Shown piece by piece: positions 8,211 through 16,264 of a DNA stretch of 64,000 bases. Under the pieces are notes generated by a model. It saw only the letters and a list, made by a program, of their open reading frames with translations, was not told the DNA's origin and made no database searches. Location: contig NZ_JBFBCI010000023.1 in assembly GCF_040683095.1 (NCBI RefSeq), positions 1 to 64,000 on the forward strand. Reading direction: 5' to 3'. Position 1 is the first letter of the stretch. Each line of letters opens with the position of its first letter. A program made the translations under genes and the position numbers. The stretch is from Sphaerisporangium sp040683095 (GTDB lineage: Bacteria; Actinomycetota; Actinomycetes; Streptosporangiales; Streptosporangiaceae).

Positions 8211-10010
8211 TCACGTTCCCGGGCTCGCTGCGCTGACGAAGGCCGCCAGCTCGTGCAGCACGTCGTACTCGAACAGGTCGTCGGCGACCATCTGCAGCCC
8301 GCGCTGCCTGGCCCGCGAGGCCAGGCGGATGGCGAGCAGCGAGTCGCCGCCGCTCTCGAAGAAGCTGTCCTCCCTGCCGACGGAGCCGACCTGGAGCACC
8401 TCGCACCACAGCTCGGCCAGCACGCGCTCGGTGTCGGTCCGCAAGCCGCCGCTCTCCTCCTCCCGCACGGCCGGCTCCTGGGGCTTGGCCAGGGCCTTCC
8501 TGTCGACCTTGCCGTGCGAGGTCAGCGGCAGCGCGTCGAGCAGCGTGACCACGGCGGGGACCATGTAGTCGGGCAGGTCGCGGGCCAGCGCGCGGCGCAG
8601 GCCCACGGGGTCGGGCAGGTCCGCCGGGTCGTCGGGCACCACGGCCGCGACGAGCTGGTCGGCCTGCTCGCTCTTGACCACCACGGCCTCGCGCACCCCG
8701 TCGAGCCGCAGCAGCGCCGACTCGACCTCGCCGGGCTCGACGCGGAAGCCGCGCACCTTGACCTGGTCGTCCGCCCGGCCGGCGAAGGCCAGCCCGCCCT
8801 CGGGCAGCTCGCGCGCCCGGTCGCCGGTGGCGTACATGCGGGCGCCGAGATCGACCGGGTCGGGCATGAACCGCTGCGCGGTCAGCTCGGGCCGGTTGAG
8901 GTAGCCGTGGGCCACGCCGGTACCGCCGATGTACAGCTCGCCGACGGAGCCGCGCGGCACCGGGCGGCGCTCCTCGTCCAGCAGGTACGCCCGCATGCCG
9001 GGCAGCGGGTGCCCGATGGGCGGCGTCCCGCCCTCGGGCCCCACCTCGGCGTAGGTGGCGACCACGCTGGTCTCGGTCGGCCCGTACAGGTTGTACAGCC
9101 GGTACGACAGCCCGGACGGCGGCCTCCTGTGCAGTTTCTCCCCACCGGTCAGCAGCACCCGCAGCGACCCGCCCACCGGCTGGTCGAGCAGGTCGACGGC
9201 GAGCACGGTGGTCAGGAAGCAGACCGTGATGCCCTGCGTGGAGATCCAGCGGGCCAGCGCGTCGGACGAGCCGGGCAGCCGGCCCTCCATCAGGTGCAGC
9301 GTGGCGCCGGCCGCCAGGCACGGCCAGACCTCCAGCGCCCAGGCGTCGAAGGAGGGCCGGGCGATCTGGCTGACGCGGTCGCCGGGCCGCACGTCGAAGG
9401 TGTCCTGGTGCCAGGCGGCCAGGTTGGCGATGCCCTCGTGCGGCACGAGCACGCCCTTCGGCACGCCCGTCGAGCCGGAGGTGTACACGACGTAGCACAG
9501 GTCGTCCGGCGTGATCTCGGGGCCCTCGCGCAGGGCGGGCGCGCCGCTCTCCCAGGCCCGCTCGATGGGCAGCACGTCGCCGCGCCACGCCCGCTCGGCG
9601 GGCAGGGCGTCGCCGTCCCACGTCCCGCCGGCCGCGAAGCGCGGGGCGTCGGCCTCCCGCGCGATCACCAGGCGGGCGCCGGAGTCGGCGATGACGGCCG
9701 ACAGCCGCGCGTCGGGGTCCTCGACGTCCACGCCCACGTACGCGCCGCCCGCCAGCAGCACGGCCAGCGCCGCCACGACCAGGTCGGGCGAGCGTTCGAG
9801 CGCCAGGACCACCAGGTCACCCTTGCCCACACCGCGCGCCCGCAGCACACCTGCCAGCCGAGAGGAACGTCCGTAGAGATCGGAATAGGTCAGCACCTCG
9901 CCACCGCTGACCACGGCAGGCTGGTCCGGCTGCACCTGCGCCCACCATCGCACTCCCGCGGAAACGACGGCGAACGGGCGAGTCGCCGTCGCGGAGCTCG
10001 AGCCGGTCAA
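8211..10010 (-). CDS. NRPS adenylation-thiolation (A-T) didomain protein
   Basis: The protein has 599 residues. The adenylation domain spans about residues 20-510, with YTSGSTGVPKGV near 195 (core A3), LYNLYGPTETSV (A5), YATGDRAREL (A7) and GRADDQVKVRGFRVEPGEVE (A8). A carrier domain follows (about 520-595) with FFESGGDSLL, whose serine takes the phosphopantetheine. There is no condensation domain, so it loads a single amino or aryl acid for later use. The specificity pocket starts SFDAWALE, but I cannot assign the substrate. Between A2 and A3 there is an odd insertion with a near repeat (PAERAW / PIERAW). The start is TTG at 10010, five bases behind GGAGG. It heads the leftward six-gene operon. 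Confidence 0.93.
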   Translation of the reverse strand: MTGSSSATATRPFAVVSAGVRWWAQVQPDQPAVVSGGEVLTYSDLYGRSSRLAGVLRARGVGKGDLVVLALERSPDLVVAALAVLLAGGAYVGVDVEDPDARLSAVIADSGARLVIAREADAPRFAAGGTWDGDALPAERAWRGDVLPIERAWESGAPALREGPEITPDDLCYVVYTSGSTGVPKGVLVPHEGIANLAAWHQDTFDVRPGDRVSQIARPSFDAWALEVWPCLAAGATLHLMEGRLPGSSDALARWISTQGITVCFLTTVLAVDLLDQPVGGSLRVLLTGGEKLHRRPPSGLSYRLYNLYGPTETSVVATYAEVGPEGGTPPIGHPLPGMRAYLLDEERRPVPRGSVGELYIGGTGVAHGYLNRPELTAQRFMPDPVDLGARMYATGDRARELPEGGLAFAGRADDQVKVRGFRVEPGEVESALLRLDGVREAVVVKSEQADQLVAAVVPDDPADLPDPVGLRRALARDLPDYMVPAVVTLLDALPLTSHGKVDRKALAKPQEPAVREEESGGLRTDTERVLAELWCEVLQVGSVGREDSFFESGGDSLLAIRLASRARQRGLQMVADDLFEYDVLHELAAFVSAASPGT

Positions 10011-10176
10011 TTCTGCCTCCCGGGGCTACGTTTACTCGCCTCATGGTGTCCGGGCGCACGCGCTTTTCGCATCTCATGAATTGCCCACAGATCTGCGCAA
10101 TGGAAAAGGTGTCCGGGCGGCCGCAGAATGGCATGGTCCTTGTACCGCCATTTCTGTGAGAATGCGGAGCCGCACT
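10011..10176. promoter_or_regulatory. Divergent promoter region between NRPS and NAT-like gene
   Basis: These 166 bases lie between the leftward NRPS operon and the rightward acetyltransferase-like gene and must hold both promoters. The stretch around 10085-10110 contains CTGCGCAATGG, resembling the GCAATC half-site seen in other intergenic regions of the cluster. No clear -35/-10 pair can be picked by eye. Confidence 0.4.
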
Positions 10177-10977
10177 ATGACGCTGACCCACGGGCCTTTA
10201 CTCGACGACCGGACGGTGGCCGCCTATTTGCGGCGCATCGGCGCGGAGCGGCCCGGCGAGCCGACCTCGGCCGCGCTGCGCGACCTGCACGACCGTCACG
10301 TCATGACGGTGCCGTTCGAGAACGTGGACTTCCACCTGCGCGAGCCGATGGGCATCGGCGCGGCCGCCCTCGACAAGATCATCGCCAGGCGGCGCGGTGG
10401 CACCTGCTACGAGCTGAACGGCGCGTTCTTCGAGCTGCTGCGCGCGCTCGGATTCCGGGCGGAGGTGCTGGCGGGCCGGGTGGCCGACGACGGCGCGCTC
10501 GGCCCGATCATCGGCCACATGGCGCTGCGCGTGCACACGACGGACTCCCCCGACCCGTGGCTCGTGGACGTCGGGTTCGGCCGGGGCACGCGCCATGCGC
10601 TGCGCTGGGTGCCCGGCCTGCCGCAGCAGGACCCGCACGGAGCCTTCGAGCTGGCCCGCGCGCCGCACGGCGACACGGACCTGCTGCGTGACGGCCGGCT
10701 GCAGTACCGGCTGGAGGACCGGCCGCGGCTGGTGGCCGACTTCGAGGCCATGTGGTGGTGGTACCAGCACGCGCCCGAGTCCCCGCATCTGCGGCACCTG
10801 TACTGCACGATCCCGACGCGGGACGGCGGGCGGGTCACCCTCAGCGGGACGACGCTGACCGTCAGGGAGAACGGCGGCAAGAGCACCGTGGTGATCGAGG
10901 ACGAGGACGAGCTGCGGGAGACCTACCGCTCCCGCTTCGGCGTCGAGCTGTCGGACCTGCCGCCCGTCACCCGTTAG
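10177..10977 (+). CDS. Arylamine N-acetyltransferase family protein (possible amide synthase)
   Basis: The 266-residue protein belongs to the NAT family. The catalytic triad is visible: cysteine in RRGGTCYELN near residue 72, histidine in GHMALRV near 110, and aspartate in VDVGFG near 126. Classical NATs acetylate arylamines from acetyl-CoA. In ansamycin clusters the RifF-type members instead release the chain by forming a macrolactam. The location inside an NRPS-rich cluster favours an amide-forming biosynthetic role, but sequence alone does not decide this. ATG 10177 has CGGAG seven bases upstream; an in-frame ATG at 10162 is less well placed. The gene converges on the aryl-CoA ligase. Confidence 0.87.
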   Translation: MTLTHGPLLDDRTVAAYLRRIGAERPGEPTSAALRDLHDRHVMTVPFENVDFHLREPMGIGAAALDKIIARRRGGTCYELNGAFFELLRALGFRAEVLAGRVADDGALGPIIGHMALRVHTTDSPDPWLVDVGFGRGTRHALRWVPGLPQQDPHGAFELARAPHGDTDLLRDGRLQYRLEDRPRLVADFEAMWWWYQHAPESPHLRHLYCTIPTRDGGRVTLSGTTLTVRENGGKSTVVIEDEDELRETYRSRFGVELSDLPPVTR

Positions 10978-11021
10978 CGCGTGCCCGCCGGCGCGTGCCG
11001 GCCCTCACCGCGCGCCCGCCG

Positions 11022-12548
11022 TCAGGTCGTGCTGGTGAGGGCGCGGCGGTTGATCTTGCCGGACGCGGTCTCGGGCAGCGCGTCCACCAGGCGCACGTCC
11101 TTGGGGCACTTGTGCGGCGACAGCAGCGAGCGCACGTGGTCGCGCAGCTCCTGCGCGGTCGCCGCGCCGCTCGTCACCACGTACGCGCGCAGCAGCGTGA
11201 GCCCGTCGCGCTCGAACCCGACGACCGCGCACGCCACCACGGCGGGGTGAGCGATCAGGCAGTTCTCGATCTCGCTGGGCGCGATCCATTTCCCGCCCAC
11301 CTTGAGCAGGTCGTCCGCCCTGCCGCTGAAAGTGAAGTAGCCGTCCTCGTCACGGGAGAACAGGTCGGCCGAGCGCACCGTGTCCGGGGCCACGAAGGTG
11401 GCGGCCGTCTTCGCCGGGTCCTGCCAGTACTCCAGCGCCGCCGTCTCCCCCGTGATCTCCAGCCGGCCCACCTCGCCGTCGGGCAGCGGCACGCCGTCCT
11501 CGTCCACCACCCGCACGTCGTAGCCGGGGACGGCCTGGCCGAGCGTGCCCATCCTGGCCCGGCCCAGCCGGTTGCACACGTACCCGTGAAACATCTCGGA
11601 CGAGCCGATGCCGTCCATCACCTCGACCCCGAACGTCGCCAGCCACCGGCGGTGCAGTTCGAGCGGGAGCGCCTCGCCGGCCGAGATGCACACGCGCAGG
11701 CTGCTGAGGTCCTGGCGGGCGGCGTCGGGGTGGGCGAGCATGGCGGCCATCATGGTCGGCACGTTGACCAGGATCGTCGGGCGGTGCTCGGCGATCAGCT
11801 CGAAGATGCGCTCGGGCGTGCTGCGCTCGGGGAAGACGATGCCCTTCGCGCCCACGCGGAAGGGGAACAGCGCGGTGATGTTGTTGGCGTAGCCGAAGAA
11901 GAGCTTGGGCACGGGCAGCACGATGTCGTCGGGCCCGAGGTCGAGCACTCCCCTGGCGAACCACTCCATGCTCAGCGCGGCGCTGCGGGCGGCCAGCACA
12001 CAGGCCTTCGGCTTGCCCGTGCTGCCCGTGGTGAAGCGCCACATGGCGACGTCGTCGGGCGTGGTGGGCGCGGCCTCCAGCTCCGTGGGCGCGGCGGCGG
12101 TGAGCGAGGCGAAGTGGTGCTCACCCGCGCGTAACTCCTCCTCGGGCACGCCGACCACCAGCAGGTCCCGGATGCCGGCGGCGCGGAGCCGGTCGAGGGT
12201 GAACGCGTCGGCGACGACCACGGCGGGGCGGGCGTACTCGGCGAAGAAGCGGTACTCGTCCGGCTGCAGGTAGGTGTAGACCTCGGCGGTGACCGCGCCG
12301 ATCTTCTGCACGCCGTACCAGGTGGCGACCGACTCCACGCCGTCGCCGAGCGCCAGCAGCACCCGGTCGCCGCGGCGCACGCCCAGCCCGCGCAGCACGT
12401 GCCCCACCTGACCGGCCAGCGCCTGGATCCGGCCGTAGGTCACCGGGCCCGCCGAGGTGAGCAGCGCGATCCTGCCGGGGTCATTGCCGTCCAGGAAGTG
12501 GGTGGCGATGTTGAACGTCCTCGGCAGGTCCCTCGCGCGTATGGTCAT
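11022..12548 (-). CDS. Benzoate-CoA ligase family aryl/acyl-CoA synthetase
   Basis: This ANL-superfamily enzyme of 508 residues has the AMP-binding motif FTTGSTGKPKACVL near residue 165, DGIGSSEMFH near 290, YFTFSGRADDLLKVGGKWIA near 405-425 and the final catalytic lysine in ETASGKINRRAL. The order and spacing match benzoate- and hydroxybenzoate-CoA ligases. It would activate an aromatic or cinnamic-type acid to its CoA thioester. Immediately divergent from it are the PaaABCDE-like genes, whose known relatives epoxidise an aryl-CoA, so it plausibly makes their substrate. The start at ATG 12548 lacks a strong ribosome binding site; an ATG three codons earlier is possible. Confidence 0.87.
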   Translation of the reverse strand: MTIRARDLPRTFNIATHFLDGNDPGRIALLTSAGPVTYGRIQALAGQVGHVLRGLGVRRGDRVLLALGDGVESVATWYGVQKIGAVTAEVYTYLQPDEYRFFAEYARPAVVVADAFTLDRLRAAGIRDLLVVGVPEEELRAGEHHFASLTAAAPTELEAAPTTPDDVAMWRFTTGSTGKPKACVLAARSAALSMEWFARGVLDLGPDDIVLPVPKLFFGYANNITALFPFRVGAKGIVFPERSTPERIFELIAEHRPTILVNVPTMMAAMLAHPDAARQDLSSLRVCISAGEALPLELHRRWLATFGVEVMDGIGSSEMFHGYVCNRLGRARMGTLGQAVPGYDVRVVDEDGVPLPDGEVGRLEITGETAALEYWQDPAKTAATFVAPDTVRSADLFSRDEDGYFTFSGRADDLLKVGGKWIAPSEIENCLIAHPAVVACAVVGFERDGLTLLRAYVVTSGAATAQELRDHVRSLLSPHKCPKDVRLVDALPETASGKINRRALTSTT

Positions 12549-12587
12549 GCCGCCCATGGTCGGGGGGCCCGCCCCGGCGTGCATCTC

Positions 12588-12644
12588 GCAGATTGCCGAA
12601 ATTATGGCAGATTTCCGCAAGCAGGGCAGATCGCCGCAAGCATG
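12588..12644. repeat. Three tandem 19-bp direct repeats in a divergent promoter
   Basis: Between the aryl-CoA ligase and the PaaA-like gene, three units repeat exactly every 19 bases, starting at 12588, 12607 and 12626. Each begins GCAGAT and continues with a CCG(A/C)AA core. The first unit contains GATTGCCG, a half-site that recurs in other cluster promoters. Spacing of nearly two helical turns and a location within 80-120 bases of the 12705 start suggest an operator array for a cluster regulator. Confidence 0.6.
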
Positions 12645-12704
12645 AAGATGCGCGGCGCGGGGCCCGCGAACGACGCTGAAGACGATCTGCGGAGGAGGTG
12701 GGTC

Positions 12705-13961
12705 GTGAGCATCAGCGCGTTCGATGCCCTGATCGCGGGGGATCAGAAGATCGAGTACAAGGACTGGATGCCTGACGGCTACCGCGAGAGCCTGATCAGG
12801 CAGATCGCGCAGCACGCGCACTCGGAGATCATGGGCATGCAGCCCGAGGCCGCCTGGATCAGCCGCGCGCCGAGCCTGGCGCGCAAGGCCGTCCTCATCG
12901 CCAAGGTGCAGGACGAGGCCGGGCACGGGCTGTACTTGTACGCGGTCGCCGAGACGCTGGGCGCGCGCAGGGAGGAGCTGCTCGACGCGCTCCACGAGGG
13001 CCGGCAGAAGTACCTGTCGTTCATCAACTACCCGACGCTCACCTGGGCCGACGTCGGCGCGCTGGCGTGGCTGACCGACGGGGCCGCGGTGGTCAACCAG
13101 GTCTCGCTCTGCCGTACCTCGTACGGGCCGTACGCCAGGGCGCTGGTGCGCATCTGCCGGGAGGAATCCTTCCACCACCGGCAGGGCTTCGACCTGCTGT
13201 ACACGCTGTCGCGCGGCACGCCCGCGCAGCGGCGGTCGCTGCAGGAGGCGGTGGAGCGCTGGTGGCAGCCGTCGCTGGCGATGTTCGGGCCGCCGGACTC
13301 GCTCTCGACCCACTCCGCCTCCTCCATGACGTGGCGGATCAAGCGGGCGAGCAACGACGAGCTGCGGCAGCGGTTCGTGGACCTGTGCGTGCCCCAGGCC
13401 GAGGCCCTGGGCGTCCGGCTGCCCGATCCGGCGCTGCGCTGGAACCCCGAGCGTGGGCACCACGACTTCACCCCGCCCGACTACGACGAGCTGATGCGGG
13501 TGGTGGCCGGGCACGGGCCGCGCAACAAGCAGCGGCTGGCACACCGCAGGCGCGCGCACGAGGAGGGCGCCTGGGTGCGCGAGGCCGCCGCCGCCCACGC
13601 CGCGAAGGAGGCGGCGAAGCAGGCCGCCGCGCGGGAGATCGACGCGCAGGAGGCCATCGCTCAGGAGGTCGACGCGGTCGAGGAGGAGTGGCCGCTGTGG
13701 GAGGTGTTCGTGCGCCCGCGCCGCGGCTTCGGCCACACCCACGCGGGCAGCCTGCGCGCCCCCGACGCCGCCCTCGCGCTGCACAGCGCCCGCGACCTCT
13801 ACACGCGCAGGGAGGAGGGCGTGTCCCTGTGGGTGGTGCCGTCGCGGTCGATGACCTCCTCGGACCCCGAGCACAAGGACGCCTACTTCGCCCCCGCCGC
13901 GGACAAGCAGTACCGCCACGCCTCCTCCTTCCCGCCGCCCGAAGGGGTTGAGGGCCTGTGA
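12705..13961 (+). CDS. paaA-like: Fused PaaA-PaaB-like ring-epoxidase subunit
   Basis: This 418-residue protein joins two normally separate subunits of the phenylacetyl-CoA 1,2-epoxidase. Residues 1 to about 290 match PaaA, the diiron catalytic subunit, with ligands E41, E71 and H74 (DEAGHG) and E154/H157 (EESFHHRQG). An Ala/Glu/Arg-rich linker follows (about 291-327). Residues 328-410 (PLWEVFVRPRRGFGHTHAGSL, then DLYTRREEGVSLWVVPS) match PaaB. The start is GTG 12705 behind GGAGGAGGT. Its stop overlaps the PaaC start (GTGA). The known complex adds an oxygen atom across the ring of an aryl-CoA. Here the setting is a biosynthetic cluster and not a catabolic one, and the fusion is unusual. Confidence 0.88.
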   Translation: MSISAFDALIAGDQKIEYKDWMPDGYRESLIRQIAQHAHSEIMGMQPEAAWISRAPSLARKAVLIAKVQDEAGHGLYLYAVAETLGARREELLDALHEGRQKYLSFINYPTLTWADVGALAWLTDGAAVVNQVSLCRTSYGPYARALVRICREESFHHRQGFDLLYTLSRGTPAQRRSLQEAVERWWQPSLAMFGPPDSLSTHSASSMTWRIKRASNDELRQRFVDLCVPQAEALGVRLPDPALRWNPERGHHDFTPPDYDELMRVVAGHGPRNKQRLAHRRRAHEEGAWVREAAAAHAAKEAAKQAAAREIDAQEAIAQEVDAVEEEWPLWEVFVRPRRGFGHTHAGSLRAPDAALALHSARDLYTRREEGVSLWVVPSRSMTSSDPEHKDAYFAPAADKQYRHASSFPPPEGVEGL

Positions 13962-14689
13962 CCGCCCTGTTCGACTACCTGCTCGGCCTCGGCGACGACG
14001 CGCTCGTGGCCGCGCAGCGCACCGCCGAGTGGTGCGCGCGGGCGCCGCAACTGGAGGAGGAGGTCGCGCTGGCCAACGTCGCGCTGGACCAGCTCGGGCA
14101 GGCCCGCGCGTTCCTGACCTACGCCGGCGACCTCGAAGGGGCCGGCAGGGACGAGGACGCGCTGGCGTTCCTGCGCGACGAGCACGAGTTCCGCAACGTC
14201 CAGCTCGTCGAGCTGCCCAACGGGGACTTCGCGACGACCGTGGCCAAGACGTTGCTCCTGGCCACGTACCAGAACCTGCTCTACACCCGGCTGTCGCGCG
14301 CGGCCGAGCCCCGGCTGGCCGGCATCGCCGCCAAGGCGGCCAAGGAGAGCGCGTTCCACGTGAGCTACGCGTCCGTCTGGACGGTCCGGCTGGGCGACGG
14401 GACGCCGCTGTCGCACCGGCGGATGCGCGACGCGGTCGAGGAGGTGTGGCCGTACACGCACGAGCTGTTCGAGCCGTGGGCGGCGCCCGAGGCGGGCCTC
14501 GACCCGGCGGCGTTGCGCGGGCCGTGGCTGGAGGTCGTCGACCGCGTCCTCGGCGAGGCGACGCTGGCCAGGCCGCGGGACGGCTGGGCGGCGACGGGCG
14601 GCCGGGAGGGCCGGCACACGGAGTGGTTCGGCCCGCTGCTGGCGGAGATGCAGTACGTCCACCGAGCGCATGTGGGGGCACGATGGTGA
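13958..14689 (+). CDS. paaC-like: PaaC-like structural subunit of the ring epoxidase
   Basis: The 243-residue protein has the ferritin-like four-helix fold of PaaC, the non-catalytic partner of PaaA. Visible landmarks are LEEEVALANVALDQLGQAR near residue 30 and a conserved KAAKESAFHVSYASVWTVRLGDG stretch near residue 128. PaaC holds PaaA in the active heterodimer. The start codon overlaps the PaaA-PaaB stop by 4 bases and the stop overlaps PaaD by 7, so the four genes form one tightly coupled operon. Confidence 0.88.
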   Translation: MTALFDYLLGLGDDALVAAQRTAEWCARAPQLEEEVALANVALDQLGQARAFLTYAGDLEGAGRDEDALAFLRDEHEFRNVQLVELPNGDFATTVAKTLLLATYQNLLYTRLSRAAEPRLAGIAAKAAKESAFHVSYASVWTVRLGDGTPLSHRRMRDAVEEVWPYTHELFEPWAAPEAGLDPAALRGPWLEVVDRVLGEATLARPRDGWAATGGREGRHTEWFGPLLAEMQYVHRAHVGARW

Positions 14690-15147
14690 AGGCCGAAGTG
14701 GAGGCGGCGGTGCGGGCGGTGCCCGACCCCGAGCTGCAGGTGCTGTCCATCGGTGAGCTGGGCATGCTGCGCGAGGTGAGCGTGGACGACGACGGCAACG
14801 CCGTCGTCACGGTCACCCCCACCTACCTGGGCTGCCCCGCTCTGGAGCTGATCAAGGCGGACGTCGCCGCGGCGGCGCGGGCGGCGGGCGCGGCCGACGT
14901 GGAGGTGGTGGTCTCCATGTCGCCGCCGTGGACGACCGACTGGCTGAGCGAGACCGCGCGCGCCAAGCTCGCCGACGCGGGCATCGCGCCGCCGGGACGG
15001 CTGTCGCTGCCGCTGCTGCAGCCCGGCTGCCCCCGCTGCGCGTTCCCCGACACCACGGAGCTGGCCAGCGCCGGCGCCGCCGCCTGCATGGCGCTGCGGC
15101 TCTGCCCGGGCTGCGGCGAGCCCTTCGAGCATCTGAAGGCGCACTGA
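14683..15147 (+). CDS. paaD-like: PaaD-like maturation protein (DUF59 plus zinc ribbon)
   Basis: The protein has 154 residues. An N-terminal MIP18/DUF59 domain (VPDPELQVLSIGELGMLREV, and TYLGCPALELI near residue 50) is followed by a C-terminal four-cysteine zinc ribbon (CPRC near 109, CPGC near 144). PaaD proteins help insert or repair the Fe-S cluster of the PaaE reductase or mature the complex. ATG 14683 overlaps the PaaC stop, and its own TGA overlaps the PaaE ATG. Confidence 0.86.
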   Translation: MVKAEVEAAVRAVPDPELQVLSIGELGMLREVSVDDDGNAVVTVTPTYLGCPALELIKADVAAAARAAGAADVEVVVSMSPPWTTDWLSETARAKLADAGIAPPGRLSLPLLQPGCPRCAFPDTTELASAGAAACMALRLCPGCGEPFEHLKAH

Positions 15148-16241
15148 TGGCCAGACCGCGCTTCCACCGCGTCCGCGTCGAGTCGGTCACGCCGGTCGCC
15201 GCGGACGGCAGCGCGGTCGAGGTGACCTGCCTGGTCCCGGACGAGCTGACCGGCGCCTTCTCCTTCACCGCCGGCCAGCACGTCACGGTGCGGCTGCCGG
15301 TGGACGGGCGCCAGGTCCGCCGGTCTTACTCGCTCTGCTCCACCCCGCGCGAGCTGGCCGGCCGGGGCAGGCTCCGCCTGGGCGTGCGGGTGGTGCCCGG
15401 CGGGGCCTTCTCCACGTACGCGGCCAGGGAGCTCGCGCCGGGCGACCAGCTCGAACTGCTGTCGCCCGTCGGGACGTTCGGCGTGCGGTTCGACCCCGCC
15501 CGCCGCCGCCGCTACGCCGCCGTGGCCGCCGGCTCGGGCATCACGCCCGTGCTGTCGCTCGTCGCCACGGCGCTGGACACCGAGCCGGGCAGCCGCTTCA
15601 CGGTCCTGTACGGCAACCGCGCGGCCGGCTCGACGATGTTCGCCGACGAGCTCGGCGACCTGAAGGACCGCCACCCCGGCCGGCTGCACCTGGTGCACCT
15701 GTTCTCCCGCGAGCAGCCGCGCGTCGGCCTGCCCCGTGGGCGGCTGGACCGTGCCACGCTCGACGCGCTCTTCGCCCGGCTGCTGCGGCCCGCCGAGGTG
15801 GACGAGTGGTTCGTGTGCGGGCCCGCCGGCATGGTGGACGAGACGCTCGCGGCCCTGGCCGGGCACGAGGTGGACCCCGCCGCGATCCACACGGAGCTGT
15901 TCCACCTGGGCGTGCCCGCCGGCGAGAGCCGTCCGGCGTCCCCCACGGGCACGGTCCCCGGGGCGGCCGAGGTGAGCGTCGTCATGGACGGCCGGGTCAC
16001 GAGCGTGCCCCTGGAGCCGGGGCGCACGGTGCTCGACGCGGTCATGGCCGACCGCCCCGACGTGCCGTACTCCTGCCAGACCGGCGTGTGCGGCACCTGC
16101 CGCGCCCGCGTCGTCGAGGGCGAGGTGCGCATGGCGCGGACCTGGGCGCTCAGCGAGGAGGACAGGGCCGCGGGCGACATCCTGACGTGCCAGGCGGTGC
16201 CGCTGACCGCCCGGGTGCGTATCGACTTCGACGTGCTCTGA
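15147..16241 (+). CDS. paaE-like: PaaE-like FAD/2Fe-2S reductase
   Basis: The 364-residue protein is a ferredoxin-reductase-type electron donor. The FAD-binding RRSYSLCS motif lies near residue 55, and the NAD(P)H-binding GSGITPVLSL near 130. A C-terminal plant-type ferredoxin domain has CQTGVCGTCRARVVEG near 310 and a fourth cysteine in LTCQAVP. It would pass electrons from NAD(P)H to the diiron site of the fused PaaA. Translation is coupled to PaaD by a TGATG overlap. With it, the ring-epoxidase set A/B-C-D-E is complete. Confidence 0.92.
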   Translation: MARPRFHRVRVESVTPVAADGSAVEVTCLVPDELTGAFSFTAGQHVTVRLPVDGRQVRRSYSLCSTPRELAGRGRLRLGVRVVPGGAFSTYAARELAPGDQLELLSPVGTFGVRFDPARRRRYAAVAAGSGITPVLSLVATALDTEPGSRFTVLYGNRAAGSTMFADELGDLKDRHPGRLHLVHLFSREQPRVGLPRGRLDRATLDALFARLLRPAEVDEWFVCGPAGMVDETLAALAGHEVDPAAIHTELFHLGVPAGESRPASPTGTVPGAAEVSVVMDGRVTSVPLEPGRTVLDAVMADRPDVPYSCQTGVCGTCRARVVEGEVRMARTWALSEEDRAAGDILTCQAVPLTARVRIDFDVL

Positions 16242-16264
16242 TCTTTCGACATCGGGGAGTTTCC

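Noticed and set aside
6301..9621. A 1106-codon open frame on the minus strand spanning the radical SAM gene and part of the NRPS
   Set aside because: Only the part after ATG 8205 is the radical SAM protein. The upstream part is an Arg/Ala/Gly-rich shadow of the NRPS frame without domain sequence.
11022..14822. A 1266-codon minus-strand open frame upstream of the aryl-CoA ligase
   Set aside because: It continues through the antisense of the PaaA-C genes with low-complexity sequence. Family sequence starts at ATG 12548.
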